Below are positions 17,488-27,418 of a DNA stretch of 64,000 bases, piece after piece. The stretch is from Micromonospora sp. MW-13 (lineage in GTDB: Bacteria; Actinomycetota; Actinomycetes; Mycobacteriales; Micromonosporaceae), in assembly GCF_003434305.1 (NCBI RefSeq), contig NZ_QKKX01000046.1:23913-87912 (forward strand). Direction: 5' to 3'. The first letter of the stretch is position 1; the number at the start of each line of letters is the position of its first letter. The notes under the pieces are model-generated. The model made no database searches, was not told where the DNA came from, and saw nothing but the letters and a program-made list of their open reading frames with translations. The translations under genes and the position numbers were made by a program.

Positions 17488-18639
17488 TCACACGACGTTC
17501 AATTCGGGACGGCCTGCGGCGCCGGTGAACCGGCCCGCGTGGAAGCCGCTGATGTCGGTGAAGGTCGGCCGCTGCAGGCAGAGGTCACGCAGAACCTCGC
17601 CGACGGCGGGGCCCATCATGAAGCCGTGCCCGGAAAACCCGGCGGCGTAGAGGAATCGGCCGTCGCCGGCGGTCCCGATCAGCGCGTTGTGATCAGGAGT
17701 CATCTCGTAGAGGCCTGCCCAGCCCGTGGTGAGACCCACATCCGCGAGCGCGGGTGCCCTTCGCTGCACGGCCGCGGCGACACTTGCCAACCAGCTCTCC
17801 GACCGGTTCGTGTTGAATCCGGGCTTCTCGTCCGGGTCGGACATTCCCAGCAGCAGTCCGGCACCCTCGGCGCGGAAGTAGAAGGCGGTGCCGAAGTCGA
17901 TGGTGAAAGGTGTCGCCGGATCGAGGCCGTTCATCGGCTCGGTGAGCACGATCTGCCGCCGCAACGGGACGACAGGCAGGTCGACACCGGCCCATGCGCC
18001 CACTTCGCGAGACCAGGCACCAGCCGCGCAGATGACCGTGTCGGTTTCGATCCGGCCGCCCTCGGTGCTGACCGCGATGATCCGATCCCCGTCGTACTCG
18101 ATACCGGACGCAGCACAGTTGGTGACCAGCCGCGCACCGAGCCTGCGGGCCGTGGTGGCGAACCCGAGCACCACCGATTCGGGGGTGCAGTGTCCGTCCG
18201 TCGGCGAGTACACCGCCGCCAGAAGCCCGTCGGTGCCGATCAACGGCGACAGACGCCGCGCCTCGGCGACCGAGATCATCCGGCTGGGCACGCCGAGGTC
18301 GTTCTGCACGGCGACGGCCGACTCGAACTCGGCCACGGTTTCCGGCTGGTCCAGCAGGAACAGGTAACCCACCTGCCGCAGGTCGATGTCCTGGCCGAAG
18401 CGTTCGCCGAAACGTTCGTACGTCTCGAGACTGCGCGTCGCCAGCTCGATGTTGACGCGGTCGGAGAACTGGGCGCGGACTCCGCCCGCCGCGCGGCAGG
18501 TGGATCCGGACCCGAGAGCACCGCGCTCGATCAGCACGACGTCGCGCACTCCGGCGGCGGCCAGGTGGTACGCGGCGCTGACTCCGATGACTCCGCCGCC
18601 GATGATCACAACGGACGCCTTCGATGGAATTTCGGTCAC
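17488..18639 (-). CDS. FAD-dependent amine/amino-acid oxidase (DAO superfamily)
   Basis: About 383 residues from a GTG at 18639 with GTGAGG a few bases upstream; an in-frame GTG at 18651 is the alternative. N-terminal FAD-binding motif VVIIGGGVIGVSAAYHLAAAG with the acidic LIERG, and C-terminal RFLYAAGFSGHGFMMGPAVG, which places it near sarcosine oxidase beta-subunit and other N-alkyl amino-acid oxidases. It sits between the MbtH and LeuA-like genes within the elongation operon, so it probably modifies an amino-acid precursor or a carrier-bound residue (imine or dehydro formation). It is distinct from the DAO protein at 2771-4099: similar size and superfamily but only motif-level resemblance. 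Confidence 0.85.
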   Translation of the reverse strand: MTEIPSKASVVIIGGGVIGVSAAYHLAAAGVRDVVLIERGALGSGSTCRAAGGVRAQFSDRVNIELATRSLETYERFGERFGQDIDLRQVGYLFLLDQPETVAEFESAVAVQNDLGVPSRMISVAEARRLSPLIGTDGLLAAVYSPTDGHCTPESVVLGFATTARRLGARLVTNCAASGIEYDGDRIIAVSTEGGRIETDTVICAAGAWSREVGAWAGVDLPVVPLRRQIVLTEPMNGLDPATPFTIDFGTAFYFRAEGAGLLLGMSDPDEKPGFNTNRSESWLASVAAAVQRRAPALADVGLTTGWAGLYEMTPDHNALIGTAGDGRFLYAAGFSGHGFMMGPAVGEVLRDLCLQRPTFTDISGFHAGRFTGAAGRPELNVV

Positions 18640-18681
18640 TTCACGCCTCACAACCCACGTACCATCGAATGCCCAGCCTGC

Positions 18682-18891
18682 TCAGGAACTCGCCATGCGC
18701 TCACGCAGACTGCGCGGCCGCATGTCGGTCCATACCGTTTCGATGTGGGCGAGACAGTCCTGCTTCGAACGGGCCGTACCCACCGGCTTCCAGCCAGCCG
18801 GAATTTCCCGGCCCTCCGGCCAGATCGAGTACTGCTCCTCGTCATTCACGACGACGAGATACGACTGGTCGTCATCCTCGGTTGAGTTCAT
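18682..18891 (-). CDS. MbtH-like protein
   Basis: A 69-residue MbtH-family protein with the full signature: SYLVVVNDEEQYSIWPEGRE, IPAGWKPVG and WTDMRPRSLRER. MbtH proteins bind NRPS adenylation domains and are often needed for their solubility and activity. The start at 18891 overlaps the end of the A-PCP gene (stop at 18872) by 20 bases, so the two are translationally coupled. It is the only MbtH gene in the window and may serve all five adenylation domains. Confidence 0.95.
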   Translation of the reverse strand: MNSTEDDDQSYLVVVNDEEQYSIWPEGREIPAGWKPVGTARSKQDCLAHIETVWTDMRPRSLRERMASS

Positions 18892-20854
18892 CTGCCTGCT
18901 CTCCTTCCCATCCTTTGGCAGAGGGGTGGTCCACGGTCGAATGCTCGGCGAGCAGCCGTTCGATCTCGTCGTCGGACATCTCGTCGACCTGACGGGCCAG
19001 CCGGGTGACGGTCTCGATCCGCCCTGGCGTGCCGGCGTGACGGACCACGTCGGCGAACGACGCGATCGTGGGAGCGCCGAACAGGGCACGCGCGGACAGG
19101 TCGATGTCGAAGGTCGCGTTGACGCGAGCGATCACCTGATGCGCGCGCAGAGAATGCCCGCCCAGCGTCAAAAAGTTCGCATGGATGTCGATCTGACCAG
19201 GCTCCGGCAGGTCCAGCACCAGAGCCCAGATCGCGGCGACCAGATCCTCAAGCGGATCCCGTGGCGTCTCGACACCGGATGACTCCGGAACAGGAAGATT
19301 GCCGACGTCTATCTTGCCGTTCGACGTGACGGGAAACCGTCGCAGCGGGACGAGGACCGCCGGAACCATCTGGCCCGGCAGGTGATTCACCAGGTGTTCG
19401 CGTACGGCGTCGACGTCGATCGCCCCGCCCGTCGCAGGAGTGACATAGCCGACGAGGTAGGTGTTCTCACGCTCGTCGACGCGCGCGGCGACCACGGCCT
19501 CGGCCACTGCCGGGTGCTCCCTGAGCCTGGCTTCGATCTCGCCGGTCTCGATGCGGACACCGCGAATGCTGACCTGACTGTCGATTCGCCCGACGAACTC
19601 GATCGCACCGTCGGGGCGGTAGCGGGCGAGATCTCCGGTGCGGTACATCCGCTCACCCGGCCGAGTGGCGAACGGATCGGGAACGAACCGCTCGGCGGTC
19701 AGACCCGGGCTGTCGACATACCCACGCGCGAGGCTCGTTCCGGCGATGTGCAGTTCACCGGAAACGCCTATGGCGACCGGCCGCAAGGCGTGGTCCAGGA
19801 TGTAGGTGCGTACGTTGTCGATCGGCCGTCCGATCGAGGGTGCCCGCCACGAACCGGTGCGCCGCGGGACGACACCGGCCGTGGTGACCACGCTGGCCTC
19901 GGTCGGTCCGTAGTGGTTGATCAGCTCGTATCCGGTGTCGGATCGAGGTCGCTCGCCGAGCCTGTCACCGCCGGTGAGTAGCGCGCGCAGCACCAAGCCT
20001 GGCGGCGACGGCAGTTTCACGACCTCCGCGGCGAGCGGAGTCGGCAGGAACGTGACCGTGATCCGGTTGTCCGCCAACCAGTTCAGCAGCAGGTCCGGCC
20101 GCAGCCGCTCGTCGTCCCCGGCGATGTGCAGGGTGGCTCCGGCGGCCAGTGCGGGCCAGATCTCCCACACCGACGCGTCGAACCCGACGGCAGCACACTG
20201 TCCGACGCGGTCGGTGTCGCCGATCCGGTACGAATCCAGGTGCCACGCCACCAGATTGGCGAGACCCGCGTGCGCGACCGCGACACCCTTCGGCCGTCCC
20301 GTCGATCCGGACGTGTAGATGACGTACGCCAGATTGCCCGGATCCACCGGAGCATCGACCGGATCAATGCCTCGGGCGTCCGGGCGGAGGACTCGCACGC
20401 CCTCGGGGACGGAAAGCCGTGCACGAACGTCGTCCGTGGTGATCAGGACGGGAGCGCCGCAGTCCGTCAGCATGTACTCGAGGCGTGCGTCGGGGTGCTC
20501 CGGATCGAGTGGTACGTAGGTGCCGCCCGCCTTGAACACGGCCAGCATGGCGATGACCAGCTCGATCGAGCGCGGCAGGCAGATCGCCACCGCGACCTCC
20601 GGGACCACGCCTGCCTCACGAAGACAACGGGCCAGCCGGCCGGCGTCGGCGTCGAGATCCGCGTAGGTCAGCGACCGTGTCCCGTTGGTCACGGCGACCG
20701 CGTCCGGGCGCTCTGCGGCTTGTGCCGCGACCTGGACATGGACCAGGGTGACGGGCCGTGCCACCTCGGTCGCGTTCCACTCGACGACCTGGCGGTGGTA
20801 CTCCTCGGGGGCCAGTACGGGCAGGCCGGGGTCTTCGTCGACGGGCATACGCAT
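18872..20854 (-). CDS. NRPS A-PCP didomain, leucine-type specificity code (NRPS1)
   Basis: 660 residues from the ATG at 20854 (GAAAGAGA upstream; ATGs at 20848 and 20890 are alternatives). Adenylation domain about residues 25-520 (VIYTSGSTGRPKG, NHYGPTEASV, YRTGDLARY, SNGKIDVGNLP) and a carrier domain with LGGHSLR near residue 600. No condensation domain is attached. Reading the ten specificity positions by hand against GrsA gives D-A-W-F-L-G-H-V-V-K, one change from the classical leucine code D-A-W-F-L-G-N-V-V-K. It is encoded first in the operon of the leucine-type elongation genes, and its gene is divergent from the C-A-PCP-E-C synthetase gene. That enzyme's orphan C-terminal C domain is the obvious partner in trans. 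Predicted substrate: leucine or a close analogue. Confidence 0.92.
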   Translation of the reverse strand: MRMPVDEDPGLPVLAPEEYHRQVVEWNATEVARPVTLVHVQVAAQAAERPDAVAVTNGTRSLTYADLDADAGRLARCLREAGVVPEVAVAICLPRSIELVIAMLAVFKAGGTYVPLDPEHPDARLEYMLTDCGAPVLITTDDVRARLSVPEGVRVLRPDARGIDPVDAPVDPGNLAYVIYTSGSTGRPKGVAVAHAGLANLVAWHLDSYRIGDTDRVGQCAAVGFDASVWEIWPALAAGATLHIAGDDERLRPDLLLNWLADNRITVTFLPTPLAAEVVKLPSPPGLVLRALLTGGDRLGERPRSDTGYELINHYGPTEASVVTTAGVVPRRTGSWRAPSIGRPIDNVRTYILDHALRPVAIGVSGELHIAGTSLARGYVDSPGLTAERFVPDPFATRPGERMYRTGDLARYRPDGAIEFVGRIDSQVSIRGVRIETGEIEARLREHPAVAEAVVAARVDERENTYLVGYVTPATGGAIDVDAVREHLVNHLPGQMVPAVLVPLRRFPVTSNGKIDVGNLPVPESSGVETPRDPLEDLVAAIWALVLDLPEPGQIDIHANFLTLGGHSLRAHQVIARVNATFDIDLSARALFGAPTIASFADVVRHAGTPGRIETVTRLARQVDEMSDDEIERLLAEHSTVDHPSAKGWEGEQADELNRG

Positions 20855-21276
20855 CACGGTCTCTTTCGCGTGGTTTCGCTGCTCGCCCATAGTGGATCGC
20901 GCGCTTGGTGTGGCACCGACGCGCAAAGGTCACCGAGATCAACGGCGCAGGCGTCGGTATCTCCTGGTGATCGCGACCTGTGCCGGATTGGGTACGGGTA
21001 GCCTACGGAATGCGTGTCCGGGCGGCGGGGGAGAGCGGCGTGGCTGGATGCTCGCGTGCCGGACGATCGGCGGGGTGCCGCCCGGACCGTCGCCGCTATC
21101 CCCGTACTCGACCCGTAGCAGTCCCTTGGACACCAATGGCAACGTGTCCGACCAGCGGTGTCGTCGCAGTCGGCCGACCACGAACGTGTCGATGCCGTAC
21201 CAGCAGGCAGAGCCATAGTGGGCACCGAACCTGGTAAGTCCGCCTCACGCGGCGTCGGAAGCGAGGGCATCGCAGG
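20855..21276. promoter_or_regulatory. Divergent promoter region between NRPS1 and NRPS2
   Basis: A 422-base gap separates two divergent NRPS genes and must drive both the elongation operon to the left and the large synthetase to the right. I see no convincing coding frame. No perfect inverted repeat or clear -10/-35 pair stands out by eye. It is a likely target of the cluster regulator encoded at 45324-47429. Confidence 0.45.
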
Positions 21277-24200
21277 ATGAGCGCAGTTCCACAAGCTCGA
21301 TCGGTCGCGAACAGACAGCGACTGCTGGATCTCATGCTCACCCGGGAGGGCCACTCGAATCGGATCACCCCGGCCGACCGGACCGCGGACCTGCCGCTCT
21401 CGTTCGCCCAGCAACGGCTGTGGACCCTCGACCGCCTGCTGCCTGACCGCTGTCTGTACAACGCGCCATTGGCCTACCGGCTGCGCGGCCCACTGGACCG
21501 CTCCGCCTTGCGGAAGGCGTTCACGGGCGTGGTCGCCCGCCATGAGGCGTTGCGGACCACCTTCGCCGTACGTGCGGGAACCCCCGTTCAAGTGATCGGC
21601 ACATCCCGTCCTGTCGATATCCCGGCAGTGAGTCTGGCCGGGATGCCGGACAGGGAAACCGAAGCCGTCCGCCTGGCCATGGCCGAGGCCAGGGTTCCTT
21701 TCGACCTGGAAACCGGCCCGTTGCTCCGGCTCAAACTGATCGAACTGGCCGCCGACGACCACGTCCTGCTGATCACGCTGCACCACATCGTGACCGACAC
21801 GTGGTCGCTCGGTGTGATGTTCCGGGAGATCACCACGTTGTACGCCGCGGCACGCGACGGGGCCTCGCCGACCTTGCCGGAACTCGCCGTGCAGTACGCG
21901 GATTTCGCCGTCTGGCAGCGCCGGACGATGTCCGGCGAACGCCTGCGGCGGGAACTCACCCACTGGAGCGACCGACTGAGCGGCGCACCCCAGATGCTCA
22001 CCCTGCCCGCGGATCGGCAACACCGTGCCGTGCCGTCCTTCGGCGGTGCGGAGCACGTCTTCACCGTGCCCGAGCCGATTCTGGCGCTGTTGCGGTCAGT
22101 CGCCGCGGCACAGGACGCGACGTTGTTCATGGTGCTGCTGGCCGCGTTCAAGGTGCAGCTTTCCCGGTACTGCGGCGAGACCGACATCGTCGTCGGCTCT
22201 CCGGTCGTCGGCCGTGGCCACGTCGAACTGGAGCCGCTGATCGGCTTCTTCGTCAACAACCTGGTGCTCAGAACCGATCTGGCCGGTGATCCACCGTTCA
22301 CCGAACTCGTCAGGCGGGTACGCCACACCGCGCTCGACGCCTACGACCACCAGGAACTGCCGTTCGAGAAGCTGGTGAACGAACTGCAGCCGACGCGCAA
22401 TCTGAGCGTGCAACCGTTGGCCCAGGTCAACTTCCAGGTCTACGAACCGCAGAACCTTGATTCGGCCCGGGTTCCTTCGGCGGGGCGAACCTCCGTACAC
22501 GGCGACGACCTGACCTTGCCTGGCCTGCACGTCGAGTCCCTGCCTGTCGCGACGCGCACGAGCAAATTCGATTTTTCCATCATGTTCAGCGAAGTCGGTC
22601 GGGATTTCGTCGGCCAGATCGAGTACTCGACCGATCTGTATGACAAGCCCACCATCGAGCGGTTCGCCGACAATTTCGCCGCCCTGCTCGACGGAATCGT
22701 GGCCCGCCCGGACAGCAGGCTGTCCGAACTGCCGGTGTTCGCCGAGCGGGAGCGCGTCCGTGTCCTGGAGGAGTGGAACGACACCGACCGGCCGGGTGCG
22801 GGTGGGCGCTGCCTGCACGAACTCGTGCAGGCGCAAGCAGAACGTACTCCGGACGCGATCGCGGTGATCGCCGAGGATTTCCGGCTGACCTATCGAGAAC
22901 TCGACAACCGCGCCAACGCACTGGCCCATCACCTACGGGCGCTCGGCGCCGAGACCGAGTCGACGATCGGTGTCTGCATCGAGCGGTCCGCCGAGTTCGT
23001 CATCGCCGTCCTCGCCGTCCTCAAGGCTGGTGGCGTCTACCTGGCGCTCGACCCGGACCAGCCCGTCGACCGGCTGGCTTCGCTGCTCACCGACGCCGGT
23101 GCGGCGATGCTGATCACCCGGGCCCAGCAGACCACGGTTCCCGCAGTGGACGGCATCGGGACCTACGTCTTCGAACGCGACTGGGCCATCACCGAGAAGT
23201 ACCCCACCACGCCACCGGTCGGCACCACCGCTCCGGAGAGCCTCGCGTACGCCATTCACACGTCGGGCTCCACCGGCCGTCCCAAGTGTGTTGTCACGCC
23301 GCATGAGGGCGTCGTCAACTACCTCACCTGGTTGCAGGCCGAACACGGTCTGTCCGCAGAGGACCGTGTGCTGCAGAAGGCACCGTTCGGCTTCGACGTG
23401 TCCGTGTGGGAGATTTTCTGGCCGCTCAGCACCGGAGCCGCGGTGGTGCTGGCCCGGCCCGGTGAGCAAGGAAATCCGAAATACCTCGCCGAGCTGATCA
23501 GGGACACGCGAATCACCGTCGCACACTTCGTGCCGTCCATGCTGCGGTTCTTCGTCGCCGAGCCCGCAGCCGCGGAATGCGCGAGACTGCGTCTGGTGAT
23601 CTGCGGTGGCGAGGCCATCACCACGGACCTGGTGAACCGTTTCCACCGGACCTTCGATGCCGTGCTGCACAACCAGTACGGCCCAGCCGAGGCCGCTATC
23701 CAGGTCACCGGGTGCACCCTACGGCCAGGAGCAGAGAAGGCCTCGCTTGGTCGCGCGGTGTGGAACACCCGGTTGTACGTTCTCGACGCCGCCGGGAGCC
23801 CCGTTCCGCAAGGTGCGGCCGGTGAGCTCTACCTCGCGGGTGTCCAACTCGCTCGTGGCTATCTCAACCAGCCGGGCATGACCGCCGAACGCTTCCTGCC
23901 CAACCCTTTCGGCGCACCCGGCAGCCGGATGTACCGCACGGGCGACCTCGTCCGCTGGCTTCCCGACGGGACGCTGGAGTTCCTCGGCCGCACCGACCAT
24001 CAGGTGAAGATCCGTGGCGTCCGGATCGAGCCCGGCGAGATCCAGAGCCACCTGACGGCCGATCCCGCCGTTCGCCAGGCGATCGTGGTGGCGAGGCAAG
24101 ATCCGTCTGGTGACAAGCGACTGGTGGCCTACGTGGTCCCGCACGACACGGCGGACCCCGGCCGGTTGTCCGCGGCACTGCGTGCCGACCTGTCGGGTCG

Positions 24201-27200
24201 CTTGCCGAGCTATCTGGTGCCGTCGGCGTTCGTCGTCCTCGATTCTCTGCCCCTCAACCGCAATGGCAAGGTGGACGTGGCCGCACTGCCGCTGTCCACC
24301 GTTTCGTCCGACCGTCCGACGTTGGTCGCGGCGCGCACCCAGGTGGAACGGGTGCTGGGCGAGGTGTGGCAGACAGTGTTGCGCCTGGACGAGGTGGGCG
24401 TGCACGACAACTTCTTCGCGCTCGGCGGTGACTCGATCCGTGCGATCGAGGTCACGTCACTGGCTGCGGCTTCCGGGCTGCGGCTGCACCCCAACCAGCT
24501 CTTCCAGCACCAGAGCCTTGCCGAACTGGCCGCGGTCGCAACCGAGGCGGACGACGAGAACGTGGCCGGGTGCCTGGCCGAGCAGGGCGAGGTCACCGGG
24601 CCGGTGCACCTCACCCCGATCCAGCGTTCCTTCGTGTCGGTCGGGGACCCCCGCCGGGACTACCAGACGCAGTACCTGGCGTTGGAGATCACCGCGGACC
24701 TACCCGCCGAGATCATCGACACCGCCATCGACCACCTGGTGCGGCACCATGACGTGCTCAGGACGAGATTGGCATTCGACGGCGCGGCCTGGACCCAGGC
24801 TGTGGAGGCGTACCGGCCGGAGGAGCGGCTGGTCCGGCACACTGTCGACGACCTGGACGTCGGCGTCCTGCTGGACGACTACGCGACAAGGGCGGCCGAA
24901 TCCCTCGACCCGGTGGCGGGCCGGATGGTGCGAGCGGTGTACCTGGAACGTCACGGCGCCAGGCCGGTGCTGCTGGTGATCATCCACCACCTCTGCGTGG
25001 ACGCCGTCTCGTGGCGCATCCTGATCGAGGATTTCGATTCGGTGTGCCGTCAGCTTCTCGACGGCCGGACCGACCCGGTGCTGCCCGCCAAGACCACCTC
25101 CTTCCAGATGTGGGCTGGACGCCTGCACGATCTGGCCGGATCTCCCGAACTGGCCGATGAGGCACGCCATTGGCGCTCGATGGTTCCCCGCGAGCTGCCG
25201 TCCCTGCCTCGTGACGGCGTGGTGACCTCCGATCGAAGCACGTACGGCGACGTGGAGCAGTTCGACTCCGTGGTGTCCCGCGACACCACTCGTGCCCTGA
25301 TCGAGGAGGTGCCCGACGCCTACCGGACCCAGGTCAACGACGTGCTGATGACCGCGTTGGCGCTGGCGTTCGGCGCCTGGACCGGTTCGCCACGGCTGTT
25401 GGTGGATCTGGAGGGCCACGGCAGGGAACCGCTCTTCGACGACGTCGACCTCACCAGGACCGTCGGCTGGTTCACCTCGGTCTTTCCGGTCTACCTGGAC
25501 CTGCCCGACCCCGCCGACGTCGGTGGTTGCCTGATCGCGGTGAAGGAGACATTGCGCGCGGTTCCCCGCCGCGGCGTCGGCCTCGGCCTGCTGCGGCACG
25601 TCCGCGCGGACGAACACCGCATCGACGATCTGCCGCAAGCCGAAGTCCTGTTCAACTACCTCGGCCGGATCGACACCCCCTCTGGCGGGGACGCCCTGGT
25701 CCGCCAGGTACCGGATCCGCTGCGGGCTGGAAACGCACCGAGCCGGCCGCGTACCTACCCGATCGAAGCGTATGCCCGGATCCAGGGCGGGCGCCTCGTC
25801 GTGCACTGGTCGTACGATCGCAACGTCTACGACCGGAGCCGCATCGAAGGCATCGCCGGTGACTTCACCAGGGCGTTGGAACGGATCACCGAGTTCTGCC
25901 GCCTGCCGGACAGCGGAGGGCGCACGGCGTCGGACTACCCGCTCACCGGCCTGTCCACCGCGGACCTGAAGCGGCTTTTCGGCTCCTGCCGTGGCATCGA
26001 GGACATCTATCCGTTGTCCACGTTGCAGACGGGCATCCTGTTCCACACGCTCACCGCGGCCAACGCCGACGTGTACCTGACGCAGGCGAGCTGGGAACTC
26101 GGTGACATCGACGCGGACGCGATGGATCAGGCCTGGCAGGAGGTGACCCGCAGGACCGCCATGCTGCGTACCCGGTTCACGTGGAAAGCCGTGTATCCGG
26201 CGCTCCAGGTGGTCGAGCGCGACGTGCACCTCCCGGTCACGCATCTGGACTGGTCGGACCGGGATCACGCGCAACAGCGGTCGGCACTGGAAGACCTGCT
26301 CGACGAGGGCAGGCGGAACACCTTCGACCTCGAACGAGCCCCGATCGCCCGTGTCACTCTGATCAAGAGCGGTCCCGCGAACTGGCGCATCCTGGTGGAA
26401 ACACACCACATCCTGTTCGACGGCTGGAGCATCACCATGCTCATCGGCGACGCGCTGGCCGTGTATCAGGCTCTGGTCGCCGGTGCGGAGTTGCGGCTGC
26501 CGGCCCGCCGTCCGTTCCGGGACTTCATCGAATGGCAGGGTGCTCGGAAGGCAGGCGCGGACGAGAGGTACTGGCGGAACTACCTCGCGGGGTTCACCGA
26601 ACCGACGAGGTTGCCCGTTGAGCCGTCCGACGCCACCGGGTACGGCGTTCACCACCGGGAGCTTCCGGCAGAGTTGTCCAACGCGGTGCAGGACTGCGCG
26701 CGACGCCTGCGTATCACCCCCAGCACGCTGTTCCAAGTCAGTTGGTCGCTGATGCTCAGCCGGTACACGAACGCCACCGACGTGGTGTTCGGGGCCACTG
26801 TGTCCGGCCGGGCCGACATGCCCGGGATGGAGCGGATGATCGGCCTGTTCATCAACACGCTCCCGGTCCGCGTCCGGCTGGGACGTGGTGATCAACGGCT
26901 CGACGACTGGCTGCGGGAGGTGCAGACGGACTGGACCCGGATGCCGTCCGAACAGACCTCACTGGCGGACATCACCGCATGGAGCGAGATTCCGCCGCGG
27001 CAGTCACTGTTCGACAGCATCGTGGTGGTCGGGAACTACCCGGTCGACGATCCGGTCCGGACCGCGCTGGGCGGCATGTCCGCGCGAACTCTGCGGGTTC
27101 GCGAGATGAACAACTACCCGCTCAGCCTGATCGTCAACGGTGGGACACCGTACGAATTCGAGATGCAGTACGACCGGAGCAAATACAGCCCGGCCATGAT

Positions 27201-27315
27201 CGAGGACATCGAGAGGTGTGTCACCTCGGTTCTGCACATGATCGTCACCGACACCGACGTGACGATCGCCGAACTGATTACCGCAGTCGGTTACCGCCCG
27301 CTGCCAGGTCACTGA
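21277..27315 (+). CDS. NRPS C-A-PCP-E-C (NRPS2)
   Basis: 2012 residues, five domains in order. C1 about 35-470 (active site HHIVTDTWS near residue 169); A about 515-1010 (HTSGSTGRPK near 660, QYGPAEAA, YRTGDLVRW, NRNGKVD); PCP with FALGGDSIRAIEV near 1048, the GGDS form typical before epimerases; E about 1110-1540 (HHLCVDAVSW near 1238, EVLFNYLGR); C2 about 1560-2010 (HHILFDGWS near 1709). Hand-read A-domain code D-V-W-H-I-G-Q-I-Q-K, which I cannot assign. The E domain makes the residue D, so C2 should be a D-C-L type domain joining it to a residue carried on another protein, most simply NRPS1. No thioesterase. Start ATG 21277 has GAGGG about ten bases upstream. Confidence 0.93.
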   Translation: MSAVPQARSVANRQRLLDLMLTREGHSNRITPADRTADLPLSFAQQRLWTLDRLLPDRCLYNAPLAYRLRGPLDRSALRKAFTGVVARHEALRTTFAVRAGTPVQVIGTSRPVDIPAVSLAGMPDRETEAVRLAMAEARVPFDLETGPLLRLKLIELAADDHVLLITLHHIVTDTWSLGVMFREITTLYAAARDGASPTLPELAVQYADFAVWQRRTMSGERLRRELTHWSDRLSGAPQMLTLPADRQHRAVPSFGGAEHVFTVPEPILALLRSVAAAQDATLFMVLLAAFKVQLSRYCGETDIVVGSPVVGRGHVELEPLIGFFVNNLVLRTDLAGDPPFTELVRRVRHTALDAYDHQELPFEKLVNELQPTRNLSVQPLAQVNFQVYEPQNLDSARVPSAGRTSVHGDDLTLPGLHVESLPVATRTSKFDFSIMFSEVGRDFVGQIEYSTDLYDKPTIERFADNFAALLDGIVARPDSRLSELPVFAERERVRVLEEWNDTDRPGAGGRCLHELVQAQAERTPDAIAVIAEDFRLTYRELDNRANALAHHLRALGAETESTIGVCIERSAEFVIAVLAVLKAGGVYLALDPDQPVDRLASLLTDAGAAMLITRAQQTTVPAVDGIGTYVFERDWAITEKYPTTPPVGTTAPESLAYAIHTSGSTGRPKCVVTPHEGVVNYLTWLQAEHGLSAEDRVLQKAPFGFDVSVWEIFWPLSTGAAVVLARPGEQGNPKYLAELIRDTRITVAHFVPSMLRFFVAEPAAAECARLRLVICGGEAITTDLVNRFHRTFDAVLHNQYGPAEAAIQVTGCTLRPGAEKASLGRAVWNTRLYVLDAAGSPVPQGAAGELYLAGVQLARGYLNQPGMTAERFLPNPFGAPGSRMYRTGDLVRWLPDGTLEFLGRTDHQVKIRGVRIEPGEIQSHLTADPAVRQAIVVARQDPSGDKRLVAYVVPHDTADPGRLSAALRADLSGRLPSYLVPSAFVVLDSLPLNRNGKVDVAALPLSTVSSDRPTLVAARTQVERVLGEVWQTVLRLDEVGVHDNFFALGGDSIRAIEVTSLAAASGLRLHPNQLFQHQSLAELAAVATEADDENVAGCLAEQGEVTGPVHLTPIQRSFVSVGDPRRDYQTQYLALEITADLPAEIIDTAIDHLVRHHDVLRTRLAFDGAAWTQAVEAYRPEERLVRHTVDDLDVGVLLDDYATRAAESLDPVAGRMVRAVYLERHGARPVLLVIIHHLCVDAVSWRILIEDFDSVCRQLLDGRTDPVLPAKTTSFQMWAGRLHDLAGSPELADEARHWRSMVPRELPSLPRDGVVTSDRSTYGDVEQFDSVVSRDTTRALIEEVPDAYRTQVNDVLMTALALAFGAWTGSPRLLVDLEGHGREPLFDDVDLTRTVGWFTSVFPVYLDLPDPADVGGCLIAVKETLRAVPRRGVGLGLLRHVRADEHRIDDLPQAEVLFNYLGRIDTPSGGDALVRQVPDPLRAGNAPSRPRTYPIEAYARIQGGRLVVHWSYDRNVYDRSRIEGIAGDFTRALERITEFCRLPDSGGRTASDYPLTGLSTADLKRLFGSCRGIEDIYPLSTLQTGILFHTLTAANADVYLTQASWELGDIDADAMDQAWQEVTRRTAMLRTRFTWKAVYPALQVVERDVHLPVTHLDWSDRDHAQQRSALEDLLDEGRRNTFDLERAPIARVTLIKSGPANWRILVETHHILFDGWSITMLIGDALAVYQALVAGAELRLPARRPFRDFIEWQGARKAGADERYWRNYLAGFTEPTRLPVEPSDATGYGVHHRELPAELSNAVQDCARRLRITPSTLFQVSWSLMLSRYTNATDVVFGATVSGRADMPGMERMIGLFINTLPVRVRLGRGDQRLDDWLREVQTDWTRMPSEQTSLADITAWSEIPPRQSLFDSIVVVGNYPVDDPVRTALGGMSARTLRVREMNNYPLSLIVNGGTPYEFEMQYDRSKYSPAMIEDIERCVTSVLHMIVTDTDVTIAELITAVGYRPLPGH

Positions 27316-27340
27316 GCCCGCCGACGGCGCGGATCCTGGC

Positions 27341-27397
27341 GTGGTGTCGGTTGACGGTCCTCTGACGGCGGCACAGTCGGGGCGGGTGCGGGGGGCG
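27341..27397 (+). repeat. Degenerate repeat, copy 1 (left of the P450 gene)
   Basis: About 57 bases (starting GTGGTGTCGGTTGACGGTCC) align at roughly four bases in five with 29129-29184 in the same orientation. The two copies bracket the P450 gene. Copy 2 lies inside an IS-like remnant, so this is probably a fragment of the same element. Confidence 0.5.
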
Positions 27398-27418
27398 TTC
27401 GAGAACCGCTGGGTGCCT

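Noticed and set aside
18872..20854. NRPS1 as part of a stand-alone siderophore system
   Set aside because: Adjacent genes are elongation enzymes, and no siderophore-type starter, hydroxamate or uptake genes are present.
20939..21181. 80-codon frame between the divergent NRPS genes
   Set aside because: Lies in the promoter gap, with no start signal or homology.
24700..26895. 731-codon minus-strand frame within NRPS2
   Set aside because: Antisense to the E and C domains whose motifs are complete on the plus strand.
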